DNA of 64,000 nt from positions 249,053,474 through 249,117,473 of the forward strand of contig CP136065.1 of assembly GCA_032622095.1 (NCBI GenBank). Direction: 5' to 3'. Origin of the DNA: Siphonodentalium dalli (taxonomy: Eukaryota; Mollusca; Scaphopoda; Gadilida; Siphonodentaliidae). The position numbers and the translations under genes are program-made. The notes beneath the pieces were generated by a model. It did not search any database and was not told where the DNA came from. It saw only the letters and a list, made by a program, of their open reading frames with translations. Positions 10,990 through 22,123 of the stretch are shown piece by piece. Every line of letters starts with the position of its first letter. Position 1 is the first letter of the stretch.

Positions 10990-12165
10990 TAAATAAATCA
11001 AGAAAGATCAGAGCATTATAAGAGAAGCAATGGCTATTTTTTAGTCATCAGATAATCTATTTTGAGTCATAAAAGGGTGCAACTCCATCAAAACTTACCT
11101 GAAATTTGAATTCAACCTGTACTATTCAATTGTTACCAATGTTAACTGCTTCATGAAATTCATTTCCACATTCTTCAATTTATCAACGGGACACAAGGGG
11201 CATAACCATATTAGGAACCATCGGAAATGACACAAACAACGTGCATTGTATCTTCATGATTAAAGACAATGTACAAAATATCATAAAATTCTGTTGAATA
11301 TTCAAGTTATCATGCAGAAAAGAAACTGTTTCAGAAGAATTGAGCATATACACACTCCTCTTATTACAGTCCCCCAAATTTCTGTTTGGGGGAACATCAG
11401 AAGTAACACATTTAAGAAGACCCCTGAACATTTTATAACGATATCCCACATCCATATCACATGTATGGCATATCACATGGGGCCTTGGTGGTAACGAGAA
11501 TCAAGCTGTAAATTTTTTTATTTCCATTCATTTCAGTTGAACATTTTTTTAAATTAATGACTAAAGGGTCTTCTACATTTAATTGCTATTTTAAAGCTAT
11601 ATAAAGTAAAGTAATTATCTCCAAACATTAGCTTTAGAACTTTGTTTAGCCTTTCTGTACTAAGAGGATTCTCCCACATATAAAAGTTATAAAAGTATAC
11701 TTTGGAATGGTCTATTATTTATCTGGAGGGATTTTCAGGAAAATTAAGCAGAGGCAGATAATACATAAGTACAGAAGGAGTCATTTTTATTGGAAGGAAA
11801 TGTTCAGATAATAAGATCAACAAACAACCTATGTCGAACTTAGTATCTGAACATTTCCTGATGGATAATTACTCGTCAATGAGTATTTAGTATTTAGAGT
11901 TAACACAAATGAATGGTGTGTCTCAAATTCAAATCTTTTCCAGTAAATAAAACAACTGCTGTAATAAGGAGCTTCACTATTCTGTACAACAAATAAGCTA
12001 CTCAGCTCATAAGTCGTCAAAACATTATTCTGCACATTTATACATGATCTACATGGCTCATTCATCAAACGCTATTCTGAATAAATGCTATCTCAAAAAG
12101 AAATGATGCTCAGTATGGTGTAACCAACCTAAGACAACTTTCAAAATGAAGACATAAATACTTAC
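10990..12165. other. USP12/46 intron 7, no feature recognised
   Basis: AT-rich intronic DNA. Open frames near 11183-11494 and 11829-12068 show no family resemblance or splice context. Nothing further was identified. Confidence 0.6.
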
Positions 12166-12298
12166 TGTGTTGAAAAGCCTCAGCTCCAGAGGAAACACAA
12201 CCCTGTATGATAACTTTGTATATCTGTTAACATGTTCCATATATTTAAATCTTTTTAAATGTAAAGCTAGAATCTGTGGTAACTTTTTCACTCGCATC
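12166..12298 (-). CDS. USP12/46: USP12/46 exon 7
   Basis: On the minus strand, acceptor TTGTTGCAG is followed by one base completing a split Arg codon, then 44 codons starting [17 protein letters not shown] and ending [10 protein letters not shown] before donor GTAAGT. The LALHLKRF stretch is a core USP strand close to human USP12/46. Residues about 225-268. No acceptor duplication is present. Confidence 0.96.
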
Positions 12299-12746
12299 CT
12301 GCAACAAGATAAAACTTGTTTATTACATCTCTATTGGCAATTTATATATAATAAAGATTTTAAATATACAAGTGATAAAAACAGGTAAGCAGAGGTCGTG
12401 TCTGTACCATATTTATGGTGCCTCTGATCATCATAATACCCCATGAATAGATATTATCAACCCCATTACAATACATACATGTAGACCTACAGTTATTGGT
12501 ATTTCAAAAGTTAATATTGATAAACTGTCCTAATTCAGATCCAAAATAGTGAGTCAGAGAAGCTGAGATAGCCTTAGATTCTCTCTCAATGCTCATCATT
12601 TTCAAAACTAGTCAATGGGACGGGGACAGCTCCTCCCATACACACTCCCAACTCAGGCAATAACCCTTGGTGATGGTCAGAAAACAGGTGTCTCCAAAAA
12701 ATCATGCATCCATCCATGTGTTTGGTTTATATAAAATTAAGTAAAA
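12299..12746. other. Intron 6 sequence, nothing recognised
   Basis: AT-rich intronic DNA without visible repeats or coding sequence. Confidence 0.5.
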
Positions 12747-13078
12747 GTTCGGACAACCACTATCGGAAACATTTCTGTTGTAAGAAGTAACCGGTAGTTG
12801 GACTGCACATGCTCACGCCAAGATCGCAAGTCCAAAAAAAATATCAAGCACTATTTGATTTAGATGCGAAATTGTGGCGTATCCTTGGTTACCTCCACTT
12901 GCGACATAATCGCAGTTGTGTGTACGTAAAAATTGTAGCTGGAAAGAGCATAGGGTAGTCAATCACATACTTATGAACAACCCATGATATCATCATCTAC
13001 GGCGACTTCGCAATCATGTGAACAAACTATCCATGATTTTGTCAGGCCCGATTCCTCCACTTACGATTGAACGTTCAC
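12747..13078. repeat. Dispersed repeat, copy 1 (MITE-like)
   Basis: The segment aligns by eye with 23530-23910, sharing GTGGCGTATCCTTGG, TACCTCCACTTGCGAC, GGTAGTCAATCACAT and GCCCGATTCCTCCACTTACG. The second copy keeps inverted ends (TGAACGTTCAGAC against GTCTGAACATTCA), so this is probably an old DNA-transposon derivative. It lies in USP12/46 intron 6. Confidence 0.75.
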
Positions 13079-13191
13079 AAAGAGTTGTGTACTGCTTCAG
13101 GTTTTAGCATATTTATCTGCAGTACCAGTCTTAGCTTAAAATGATGTTTTGGTCAGTTGGTTTTTCAGTAAATTGGTTACTGATTACTGAC

Positions 13192-13352
13192 CTTTTCTGT
13201 GCCTCTTGCTTGCTGCAGCAGACTTCACAATAGTATTTATACTCAGAACAAAGTGTTTCTGTGTTACTGAATCCACGCAGACAGTGAGTTATTGAAGTGT
13301 TTTGCTCAACATCCACTGATAAATCGAGAAAATCTTCATCTTTACTGCTCAC
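13192..13352 (-). CDS. USP12/46: USP12/46 exon 6 (second CxxC)
   Basis: 161 bases on the minus strand between acceptor TCTCTCGCAG and donor GTCAGT. The product starts [17 protein letters not shown], continues [18 protein letters not shown] and ends [14 protein letters not shown] plus two bases of a split Arg codon. The CEVC pair is the second half of the zinc site in the USP fingers subdomain. It is nearly identical to the human proteins as recalled. Residues about 171-224. Confidence 0.96.
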
Positions 13353-13395
13353 CTGCGAGAGAAAATAAATATTAATATAAACATATCACTTACAT

Positions 13396-13677
13396 TTAAC
13401 CCTTCCATGACTGGTATATATGGAGCTTCCTGACATTTTGCGAAAACCCAGTGACAAATGCATTCTCTTATACATGTCTATATGTGTGTAGTCTCCCATA
13501 GGGAGCCTCGCATATAAGAGAATACATTGGCCTAACAATATATACCTTGACCTTGCAAGCCAGTGCATTCTCTTATATATACGAGGATCCCTATGTGAGA
13601 CTCGCAAATATAAGAGAATGCACTGGCACAGGATTTTTAATGCTGCACCAGCGCATCTCCCATCATGAAAGGGTTAA
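13396..13677. mobile_element. TTAA MITE with paired palindromes (family B)
   Basis: The left end TTAACCCTTCCATGACTGG and right end CCCATCATGAAAGGGTTAA are near inverted repeats. Inside are two palindromic segments related to the ATTCTCTTATATATGCGAG palindrome of family A. Relatives are at 21375-21640, 53663-53896 and 63874-64000. It lies in intron 5 of USP12/46. Confidence 0.8.
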
Positions 13678-14023
13678 GAAATGACACACACATGTATAGA
13701 ATGGCTTACAAAATATGGATCTTCATGCAACACAAAATTGGGCTGTTTTCCAGTAACAAGTGCGTAACAAATATCGATAATGCCTAAAAACAAAATAGTG
13801 ATGTTTCCAGTGACCAAGGGGGAACAGGCAGAAATTATTTAATTTTTTTTTTGATACATCGATATATGGAGTATATTCATTCCCTAATATATGCCCCTGG
13901 CACCCCAAGAGGACATAATGAGCACATTACATTGTATTGGAAAGGATAATGAAGCCTTGGCAGTATTTTTTTAATAAAAAATGATCACAACATCAACTGC
14001 CGGTTGAACTGGCCCATATACAC

Positions 14024-15034
14024 TAGAGGTGCCACGATTATTGATTTTGATAATCGATCATCAATAATCGACTATAATCGATTAATCGTACCTAATAATA
14101 ATAACATCAGTGGAAGTATTCCGTAATCTGGCCTATTGCCATATTGGCTGGGTGCTGGTTAACTGCTATCGCTGCTTGTTTGAGGCAACGTCTGATGTAA
14201 TTTTTGTGTTAATAAAGACTAATGAGCACAATGTCTTCAATACAAGCACAGATCTCGGCGATGTCATGGTTATAATATTTGTGAGTTCATTGGAACGAAC
14301 GTAGCGATTAATTTAACAGCCAAACATACAAGCAAAGTAGGAATGCACAAAGGAATCTAATGTTACGGAAACTATAAGTTTCAGCGAACTTCCAGAGCAT
14401 GGATAACAATTACAAAGGTTGGCCCCCTCCATGCAAATTTCAGGACTAAGGACAAGTTAAGTATATGGTAATAGTCAATTTCATTTAGCAGTCACCACAC
14501 TATAAGCGATAGCCTGTACAGTACTAGTAACATCTAAGTATACTTATACAAACAAAGTATACTTGCTGCAAATGATACAGGGAGAATATCGCTGATTAAA
14601 ATGCTGTAGTTTCCCTGATTTTGAGAGAATGTCAATCAACTCCCCTTTGGGACAGTCAGCCCATTTCAAAGACATAGTGCCGTCTTTCTTGTAGAAATAT
14701 ACGATGTCGCATAAGTTCAAAGCTGCAGTACCGTCATGCAATTTGAAGATTATACAATGGCTCGAAGAGTAACCATGTCATCAAATGAACTGCCGGCTGT
14801 TTGCAACATATACTAGTAGTACTTAAGTTGTCGGAATCTCTTTGATACATTATCAAATGTTGTTAACCCCTAGGTTGTATATTAAACTGTGTAAAACAAT
14901 CAGGGTATTCAACATTAACCAACATTTTCCAACGTCAGAAATAAATAACGCAGATTAATCGACGATGGAAATGGTAATCGATTATCGGCTTTATCAACAG
15001 TTCATCGATTATACGATTAATCGTGGCACCCCTA
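14024..15034. mobile_element. Non-autonomous hAT element with 8-bp TSD
   Basis: Terminal repeats TAGAGGTGCCACGATTA and TAATCGTGGCACCCCTA are flanked by the identical 8-bp duplication ATATACAC (14016-14023 and 15035-15042). The 8-bp target duplication and GGTGCCAC-type ends are hAT hallmarks. Subterminal sequence is rich in AATCGAT motifs. Length is 1011 bp, without a transposase. It lies in USP12/46 intron 5. Confidence 0.88.
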
Positions 15035-15047
15035 ATATACACAAGGG

Positions 15048-15372
15048 CGTCACCATCTTAAAACACTGACTTCCAGTGTAAATAATACAGATCGCGACTG
15101 ATCAACAAACTGTTTTACTATGATTAGAGATCGATGAACGTGATTTCTGTTGTTTTTTTGCGACTCGCCATCTTAAAACACTGACTTCCAGTGTAAATAA
15201 TACAGATCGCGACTCGCCATCTTAAAACACTGACTTCCAGTGTAAATAATACAGATCGCGACTCGCCATCTTAAAACACTGACTTCCAGTGTAAATAATA
15301 CAGATCGCGACTGATCAACAAACTGTTTTACTATGATTAGAGATCGATGAACGTGATTTCTGTTGTTTTTTT
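15048..15372. repeat. 49-bp repeats within a longer duplicated segment
   Basis: A segment of about 115 bp starting GCCATCTTAAAACACTGACT and ending TGATTTCTGTTGTTTTTTTG occurs at both ends. Between them, shorter copies of the first 49 bp (ending ATACAGATCGCGACT) are tandemly arranged. It lies in intron 5, just downstream of exon 5. Confidence 0.8.
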
Positions 15373-15488
15373 GTTTGCGTTTAATAAAATTAGTAGGGGC
15401 GGATGTCTGGACAAGGGGCAGGTTACCGGAAACATCATTATTTAATTTTTAGGCCTAACTTCCAAAATACCAAGGGTGGTACACTTAC

Positions 15489-15613
15489 GGTTTCACAGTT
15501 GAGGCACCTTGTCTCGTTGGTCAAGGTTCCCTGGAATATGTCGTGCACCCACGTGGGATCTTTCCGACTGTTATTAGTCTGTGAGGTTTTTGTTTTGCCG
15601 CCAGTCTTTTCAG
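15489..15613 (-). CDS. USP12/46: USP12/46 exon 5 (first CxxC)
   Basis: 125 bases on the minus strand, from acceptor TTCATATAACAG to donor GTAAGT. Two bases complete a split Ala codon, then 41 codons follow: a low-conservation Lys/Thr/Asn-rich linker (EKTGGKTKTSQTNNSRK) and the conserved DPTWVHDIFQGTLTNET, ending RCLNCET. The CLNC pair is the first half of the zinc site. The linker is shorter than in human USP12/46, which accounts for most of the length difference. Residues about 130-170. Confidence 0.96.
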
Positions 15614-15910
15614 CTGTTATATGAATATAGGAACAAATACAGAGTTCATGGGGCTGATTATACGACATCTGTTTGACAGAAAGTAAATCTACATATTTTT
15701 ATCACATAATTAGCCCCTTCAGGGTTCCCACTATGAATTCAAAATGAAATTCAAGCACTTTTCAAGCACCTGGATATGTATTTTCAAGCACCATACTAGA
15801 ATAAGGTATATAGCTCAGGCAGTTAATAAAACCCAAAATTATTATCAATGGAAGGATACATTATAATAGAAACGGTAAAACAGATCAAATAATTATTTAC
15901 CTATTGGAAA

Positions 15911-16503
15911 ACAACATATCCATGAGATTATCAGTGGCAGCCTGCTGAGTACAGTTCATTGCGAGTCCATTCATTGTTAAATAAACAACATATCCATGAG
16001 ATTATCAGTGGCAGCCTGCTGAGTACAGTTCATTGCGAGTCCATTCATTGTTAAATAAACAACATATCCATGAGATTATGAGTGGCAGCCTGCTGAGTAC
16101 AGTTCATTGCGAGTCCATTCATTGTTAAATAAACAACATATCCATGAGATTATGAGTGGCAGCCTGCTGAGTACAGTTCATTGCGAGTCCATTCATTGTT
16201 AAATAAACAACATATCCATGAGATTATGAGTGGCAGCCTGCTGAGTACAGTTCATTGCGAGTCCATTCATTGTTAAATAAACAACATATCCATGAGATTA
16301 TGAGTGGCAGCCTGCTGAGTACAGTTCATTGCGAGTCCATTCATTGTTAAATAAACAACATATCCATGAGATTATGAGTGGCAGCCTGCTGAGTACAGTT
16401 CATTGCGAGTCCATTCATTGTTAAATAAACAACATATCCATGAGATTATGAGTGGCAGCCTGCTGAGTACAGTTCATTGCGAGTCAATTCATTGTTAAAT
16501 ATA
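15911..16503. repeat. Minisatellite, 74-bp unit, 8 copies
   Basis: Units begin ACAACATATCCATGAGATTA and contain GGCAGCCTGCTGAGTACAGT. Spacing is 74 bp. On the gene strand the last copy ends TTCCAATAG|GTAAAT, a donor-like junction, but exons 4 and 5 join in phase without it and no reading frame makes a phase-preserving exon. It lies in USP12/46 intron 4. Confidence 0.88.
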
Positions 16504-17223
16504 CACTTGCCCATGATTGTAAGGACCGAACAATGGAAAAATTCAATGGTTCATGCTCGATTAATTTTAATACAGGGCGCATCCATTTGTAATGCATGTA
16601 TTGCGCATGCTCGGGAATTACCGGAAATTAAGTTCGCGAAACGAAACTGAACTACTGCCGGTCTGATAACGTTGTATTGACGATCGCTAAATCTTTCGTG
16701 ATCGTCATTATCCTTAATGAATTAAGGCCATCTTCCCACTTAACATATAACAGTTTTGAATTCAAGCACTCATGCTCATTTTATTAAAAATCAAGCACTT
16801 TCATAATTTTCAAGCACCCGTACACTATGGCACCAAAACTCTATTCTAATACAAGGAAATCTTAAAATGACCTCCATAAATTTCACGTATGAAGAAGTTT
16901 CTGGTGGAGCATTATATGTATCAGATGCTATTCATCACATATCCAGGGAAGATAACCCCAACAACCTATTGTGCTGATATATCAATCTTGATGCCTGTTT
17001 TCAGAAAAAAGTGGCACTTTTAAAACCACATTATATTTCTTACTAAATCAGACTAAATCAAAATTTAATGGTATCTCAATTAATCAAACTGACTAGATAA
17101 TATATTTAAACTTATTAAATGGCCAACATAGAGTGCGCTCTGTAAAACATTTTTTTCATCTATTCCACCATAGAAAGATTTAAATCCCTTTTCAGATGAC
17201 CGTCTGTATAATAGATAAATTAC
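16504..17223. other. Intron 4 sequence, nothing recognised
   Basis: AT-rich sequence. ATTCAAGCAC and TCAAGCACTTT motifs occur on both sides of the 74-bp array (15748-15792 and 16756-16820), suggesting an older element there whose ends I could not define. Confidence 0.45.
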
Positions 17224-17304
17224 CTTGCAGCAAGTCAGCTACAGTGTTGAGTAAGTAGTTGAGGAATTCATGGGCATCTTGTTGCATATAGTTATCAAAC
17301 ACAG
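17224..17304 (-). CDS. USP12/46: USP12/46 exon 4
   Basis: 81 bases on the minus strand after acceptor TTGTTTTCTAG. Two bases complete a split Ala codon, then [19 protein letters not shown] and TVADLLQ, ending with one base before donor GTAATT. QQDAHEF is the conserved USP box that follows the Cys box. The acceptor with the first 20-odd exon bases is duplicated once directly upstream (17305-17357). Confidence 0.95.
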
Positions 17305-17357
17305 CTAGAAAACAAAACAAATACATATAGTTATCAAACACAGCTAGAAAACAAAAC
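17305..17357 (-). repeat. Duplicated exon 4 acceptor of USP12/46, 39-bp unit
   Basis: On the plus strand ATAGTTATCAAACACAGCTA plus GAAAACAAAAC is found at 17286-17318 (exon end and true acceptor) and again at 17325-17357. The second copy carries the 3' splice site and the exon 4 start to the FDNY codons. Confidence 0.85.
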
Positions 17358-18562
17358 ATTATAATTATAATAGTGCTCAGCAGCGTTCACACTGGACCAA
17401 AAAATCTTTTGGCCAAATGATAATTTTATTGGCCAAATTAAAAAAAACTTTGGCCAAATTAAATCCTCATTTTTCGGAAAATAAATGTGTGAGCGAGGGT
17501 TTTAGTTATATTTTTTATTTTGTTCTGCCCATAGTAAGCATGGGTTATTATACCTTCCCAGGTCCAGAAAATATAGAGAGAACTTTGTAATGGATATAAA
17601 CTAATTTAATCTGATATAAAGAATGACAAATCAGACATTGTACTACCCGTACATCATATAGGGATTACCTAGAATGATATATACGATTTTAATATCGGCA
17701 CAATGTTTTTTAACAACACGCAGAACTACATATCCGATTCACATAACAATACGGAACATAAATACAGTCGAAACAAAAAGATAAAGTGATCTTACAAACA
17801 ATCATAGAAAGTCTTCGATTCACATATTCCACTGATTAGAGACTATATATATGTATAACCATCATAAACATGGCCAATACACATGTACACCGCTTGTCAA
17901 ACTGCTCTGGTTTTCATACCTTCGGTTGCAATAGCGTAGCAAGGGGAAAACACTATCTTGCGTGGTTCCTTACTTATTGTGCAAAGGTCGCCAATATCAG
18001 GTTGGCGGACGACTCATTCAATATCCAACTTCCTGCTTTTATCGAAATATTTCAACACATTTGACCAATAAAATTGGGGGTATGGACAGCCTATGGTAAC
18101 AATATACCTGATAGTTATCGTTGACTATGGTCTTTTGTTGAATATCCACACATACACCGTTGTATTTAGCTCCTATTCGATATTTGATAAATAACTAATT
18201 TCCGTGTTACCGGTTTACAATTACAGTGAAATCCAAAATCGAAATAAAATAGTCCAACGTGGGCCATTTTTCTCGATGCGGCGAAATCTGAGAATCAAAA
18301 CCCTTTTTTTTGGCCTTAATTATGCCTTTATTCCTTTAACATTAACAATTCCCTCACTCAACCCTTAATGACAGAAGCATTATGCTTCCTACAGGTTCGG
18401 ATTCAAGTTTAGTCTGCGGTCATAAGTATCTCACTTTCAAATTCAAATTGAACCATGATTGTATGTTAAAATGTATACTGAATACTTGCATTACCCTACT
18501 AGTACATGTAATCATAAAGGAAACCTTCAGTTACAATAAAATTATAAAATCTAGTTACAAAC
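17358..18562. other. Intron 3 sequence
   Basis: AT-rich intron. A run of GGCCAAA/TTGGCC motifs lies at 17395-17465 and TTTTTTTTGGCC near 18305-18316. No element boundary or coding exon was found. The open frames at 17870-18064 and 18382-18642 have no recognisable content. Confidence 0.5.
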
Positions 18563-18782
18563 CATTTTCTTTTCGTAGTCTTGTAATAAACTTTTTAGGA
18601 GCTAAGGTGCCGACTTTCTTCTTTTGGGTTGCTATACTGTAGAACAGGTCACCAAGGCAACTTAATAAAGTCTCTTTTTTTTGGTTTTTAAACTGCTGCT
18701 TGAATTGTAGAACTTTTTCTCTAAAAGGACGGCAGAAGTACAAGGCTTGTAGCACAGAGTTGCAGTAGCACGTGTTACCAAA
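18563..18782 (-). CDS. USP12/46: USP12/46 exon 3 (catalytic Cys exon)
   Basis: 220 bases on the minus strand from acceptor ATATTTCAG. The product begins [17 protein letters not shown], the USP Cys box; Cys of NTC (about residue 33, equivalent to human USP46 Cys44) is the nucleophile. It continues through [20 protein letters not shown] and [13 protein letters not shown], ending in one base of a split Ala codon before a weak donor, GTTTGT. The phase is compatible with exons 2 and 4. Two extra copies of its acceptor and first codons lie upstream (18783-18925). Confidence 0.95.
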
Positions 18783-18925
18783 CTGAAATATATAGAGAAC
18801 ATGTTTTAGGCTTGTAGCAGAGTTGCAGTAGCACGTGTTACCAAACTGAAATATGTAGAGAATATGTTTTAGGCTTGTAGCAGAGTTGCAGTAGCACGTG
18901 TTACCAAACTGAAATATATAGAGAA
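18783..18925 (-). repeat. Two extra copies of the USP12/46 exon 3 acceptor, 63-bp unit
   Basis: The plus-strand segment GGCTTGTAGCAGAGTTGCAG plus TAGCACGTGTTACCAAACTG plus AAATAT recurs at 63-bp spacing, with acceptor positions near 18783, 18846 and 18909. Each copy holds an intact 3' splice site and about 38 bases of exon 3, including the codons of the catalytic Cys box. Relative to the true exon, both copies lack 2 bases in the GCACAGAG stretch, so they share an ancestor. Confidence 0.88.
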
Positions 18926-18949
18926 TATTTTTTTGACGAATTCAGAATA

Positions 18950-19050
18950 TGAGAATTCTCATGCGAGGGTACAAGCAAATACCGATTTTCCACGAGTGGC
19001 TTACCGCGAGTGGAAATCGGTATTGGCTTTTACCCATGAATGAGAATTCT
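18950..19050. repeat. Foldback hairpin, 100 bp
   Basis: Left arm TGAGAATTCTCATGCGAGGG through ATACCGATTTTCCAC pairs with GTGGAAATCGGTAT through ACCCATGAATGAGAATTC. It is a small MITE-like foldback in intron 2 of USP12/46. Confidence 0.7.
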
Positions 19051-19208
19051 TTTATTCAATCAAAAGTCCTATCATACCAAATTGGTTACTTGGACATATT
19101 TATCCAGATCCAGATAATGCCAGTACAAACATTGCAGATGTTCTTTAGGACAAACTTTTTATAAGGATTGGAAAATGGATGAGATCATATGAGTACAAGT
19201 ATTACATG

Positions 19209-19886
19209 CAGACCTGTTTACTTTCCCGTAAATGCGGTCTTCAATGTCCAGACAAGGATTATAATATATCAAACAAGAAGCCATCCTTTTTTTAATAAAG
19301 TGTTTCTGTTCGTCCCGACCGACTGCTTTAAAATCGGCGACTCAAATTATTATATTGCCGATTTAAACTTTTTGTTTGTTTTTGTGTTGGTGAAAGTTCC
19401 GTCTTTGTGGTTTCCGTGTTTTGCATATGCAATAACAGAACGCGAATCGAACGGACCTCAAACAATTCTGTCAATGCCTATTCTCTTTAAATTCACCGAT
19501 GTTACCTGATGTTACTGAATATATTTTGCGACAAAATTATCCGAGAGCACCATTTTATAGCGTGCAAATATAGTTTTAATCGTTGTATTGCTTGTTCGAA
19601 ATAAAACGTGATCCATAACCGGAAAATCATAATTTTATTCCCAATGATTCAGTGATTTTAGAAATTAGATACTCTCCGTGTCAAGGCCGTTAATTATGGC
19701 AGATGCAAACCAAATACAACAAACAGTCTATGTGGCATTTAAATAAAAATATGAAGTTTTCTCCATGATACTGACATTGAAAAAAATCTCCCTATTTTTC
19801 ACTAAATCTCCCTATTTCTGAGGACAAATCTCCCTATTTCTGAGGATAAATCTCCCTATTTCCAATTTTGAAAGTAAACAGGTCTG
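19209..19886. mobile_element. hAT-type MITE
   Basis: The ends CAGACCTGTTTACTTTC and GAAAGTAAACAGGTCTG are exact inverted repeats. They are flanked by ATTACATG and ATTGCATG, an 8-bp duplication with one difference. Near the right end, ATCTCCCTATTTCTGAGGA is repeated three to four times (about 19785-19865). A 106-codon frame at 19189-19509 overlaps the left end and looks like chance. Confidence 0.82.
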
Positions 19887-20414
19887 ATTGCATGCACTGA
19901 CGAAGGCTAAGTGTATTAATGTACGGTATAAAGTGTCAGTGAAAATATATCAATCATGCAGGCCTGATTATTTGAGGCAAACGACTGTTATCTAAAATGA
20001 AAATGCCATGAACGAAACACATGCCTAAGTTTTATAAATGCAGGTCTCGCGATAACTAATTCACACCTTAATTTTTGCTCAATCAAGTCCCAAAACGAGA
20101 CATTCAAATTTATTAATGTAGTTCAATGAGTTGCCCATCTGTAATTAATAATACCAGTTGTAGTGATTATAACAGTTTCTGTTACTCTCCTGCTAACCTA
20201 TGGTATGGGTTACCTAAGCACAAACCAGGCGAACGAAAAATAGGTTACAAGTAATTTTGAAACCTGCAGGCCTGTCATGACATGTCAAGTGTGCTGGTTA
20301 AGCATAGTGAAGTTACCATAATGAACCAAATAAAATCTTTTAAATTAGAATTTGTAATATGTATCAGTTTAATATAATTAATGAGACCTAAACGAGTAGA
20401 TCTATGTTACATAC

Positions 20415-20495
20415 GTTGACTAATCCAAAGTAGTGCTCATTAGCTGGAAATTGCTCTGAGCCAATTTCTTTCTCCAATTGGGATGCATTGGCACC
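20415..20495 (-). CDS. USP12/46: USP12/46 exon 2
   Basis: 27 codons on the minus strand between acceptor TTTTTTTCAG and donor GTATGT, reading [20 protein letters not shown] then HYFGLVN, phase 0 at both ends. It matches the start of human USP12 just after its internal Met (MGANASALEKEIG) and of Drosophila Usp12-46 (MGAN...), as recalled, so an upstream exon ending in ATG is expected. Five further acceptor copies lie upstream (20496-20930). Confidence 0.95.
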
Positions 20496-20930
20496 CTGAA
20501 AAAAAGAAGAATTAAATATAAATAAATTATGTATTATCATGTGGAGATTGAGGATATATAATTGGCACCCTGAAAAAAAGAAGAATTAAATATAAATAAA
20601 TTATGTATTATCATGTGGATATTGAGGATATATAATTGGCACCCTGAAAAAAAGAAGAATTAAATATAAATAAATTATGTATTATCATGTGGAGATTGAG
20701 GATATATAATTGGCACCCTGAAAAAAAGAAGAATTAAATATAAATAAATTATGTATTATCATGTGGAGATTGAGGATATATAATTGGCACCCTGAAAAAA
20801 AGAAGAATTAAATATAAATAAATTATGTATTATCATGTGGAGATTGAGGATATATAATTGGCACCCTGAAAAGAAGAAGAATCAAATATAAATAAATTAT
20901 GTATTATCATGTGGAGATTGAGGATATAAT
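20490..20930 (-). repeat. Acceptor array before USP12/46 exon 2, 74-bp unit x 6
   Basis: GGCACCCTG starts at 20490, 20564, 20638, 20712, 20786 and 20860, an exact 74-bp period. On the gene strand each unit ends CTTTTTTTCAG|GGTGCCAAT: 62-65 bases of intron end, the AG and the first nine or so bases of exon 2. The first unit is the real exon boundary, the other five are decoys. One copy has a GAAAAGAAG variant in the pyrimidine tract. Confidence 0.92.
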
Positions 20931-21278
20931 ACAAGTGTCCATTGGCACCGCGGTGTATTTGCCGTTCGGCCCGCGGTGTCAGAGTTTGTAACTGCAGTTG
21001 AACACCGCGGCCGAACGGCAAGTACACTGCGGCCAAACGACAAATTCACTGTTGCCGAAAGGCAACTACCCTCGCGGCCAAATGGCATGTACACCATGGT
21101 TAGATTTTTGATTTGTATTGTCTTTTTTCAGTTTGATGAAAGTACACCATGGCAACTACACCATGCCAAATGGCGATTACACCGCGGCCCAACTGTATTT
21201 AGCCGGTGGAACCGTGGTGTAATTGCATTTCGGCCGTGGTGGCAACGCTAACCGCACCGCAGTTAAGTGGACACTTGT
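20931..21278. mobile_element. MITE with ACAAGTGTCC ends
   Basis: The left end ACAAGTGTCCATTGGCACCG and right end CGCAGTTAAGTGGACACTTGT form imperfect inverted repeats. The interior is rich in CCGCGG-type motifs and GGCCGAACGGCA. A fragment of the same family occurs at about 44574-44625. It adjoins the exon 2 acceptor array. Confidence 0.75.
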
Positions 21279-21374
21279 TTTGTCTAGCATGGTAAGTTTT
21301 AAATTCAATGATGCAAATGCTTTCTTTTCCGAATTCCTTTCGAAATAGTGCATGACATCTGATATATAAGGTAA

Positions 21375-21640
21375 TTAGCCCTTCAATGACTGGAGCTTCC
21401 TGAAATTTTGCAAAAACCCTGTGCCAATGCATTCTCTTATACATGCGAGTCGCCCATAGGGAGCATCGCATATATAAGAGAATACATTGGCCTAACAATA
21501 TTTACCATGACCTTGTACGCCAATGCATCCTCTAATATTTGCGAAGCTCCCTCTGGGAGACGACTTGCATATATAAGAGAATGCACTGCCACTGGATCTT
21601 TAATGCTGCACCAGCGTAGCTCCCATCATAAAAGGGTAAA
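21375..21640. mobile_element. TTAA MITE with paired palindromes (family B)
   Basis: The ends TTAGCCCTTCAATGACTGG and TCCCATCATAAAAGGGTAAA pair imperfectly. The two internal palindromes are of the CCAATGCATTCTCTTATA type. It is an older, more diverged copy than 13396-13677. Confidence 0.75.
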
Positions 21641-22123
21641 GATACAAAATAGCCCTACCATATACAGTAGGAAGAAAGATATCCATTGGAAGAAAGATAT
21701 CCTGGGATATCTCCCCCACCCACCCTGGTTTTTGTCGGATCTGATTTAATCTGATGGATCAAACTCTGTTTGATTTCATCAGGAGAATCCAGCTCATGAT
21801 GATGGCAAAGCGCGCATTTTGCTTGTACCGTAACATGACCGATTGTCACATGACCAAAACCTCATTCAAAATGTTGGAATAGTTAGCGGCAACCGCTATT
21901 CGAAATTAAAGTCAAGAATTCAGGTCGATCATTAAGGAACAACGGCTGTAGACATGTGGGCCGAAAATTTGTGCTTATATATATAATAATCACAACAAGA
22001 GGGCGCCAGCTGTAGAAAGGTCTATATTACACATACGGCTATTGCTTGTGACCTCATTATATTATTAACATTATTATTTAATTTATTATTAATAAATATT
22101 AGTCTTCAGAAATACATATTAAT
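21641..22123. other. Nothing recognised
   Basis: AT-rich sequence with a short local repeat, GAAAGATATCC (21672-21700). No gene seen. Confidence 0.4.
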
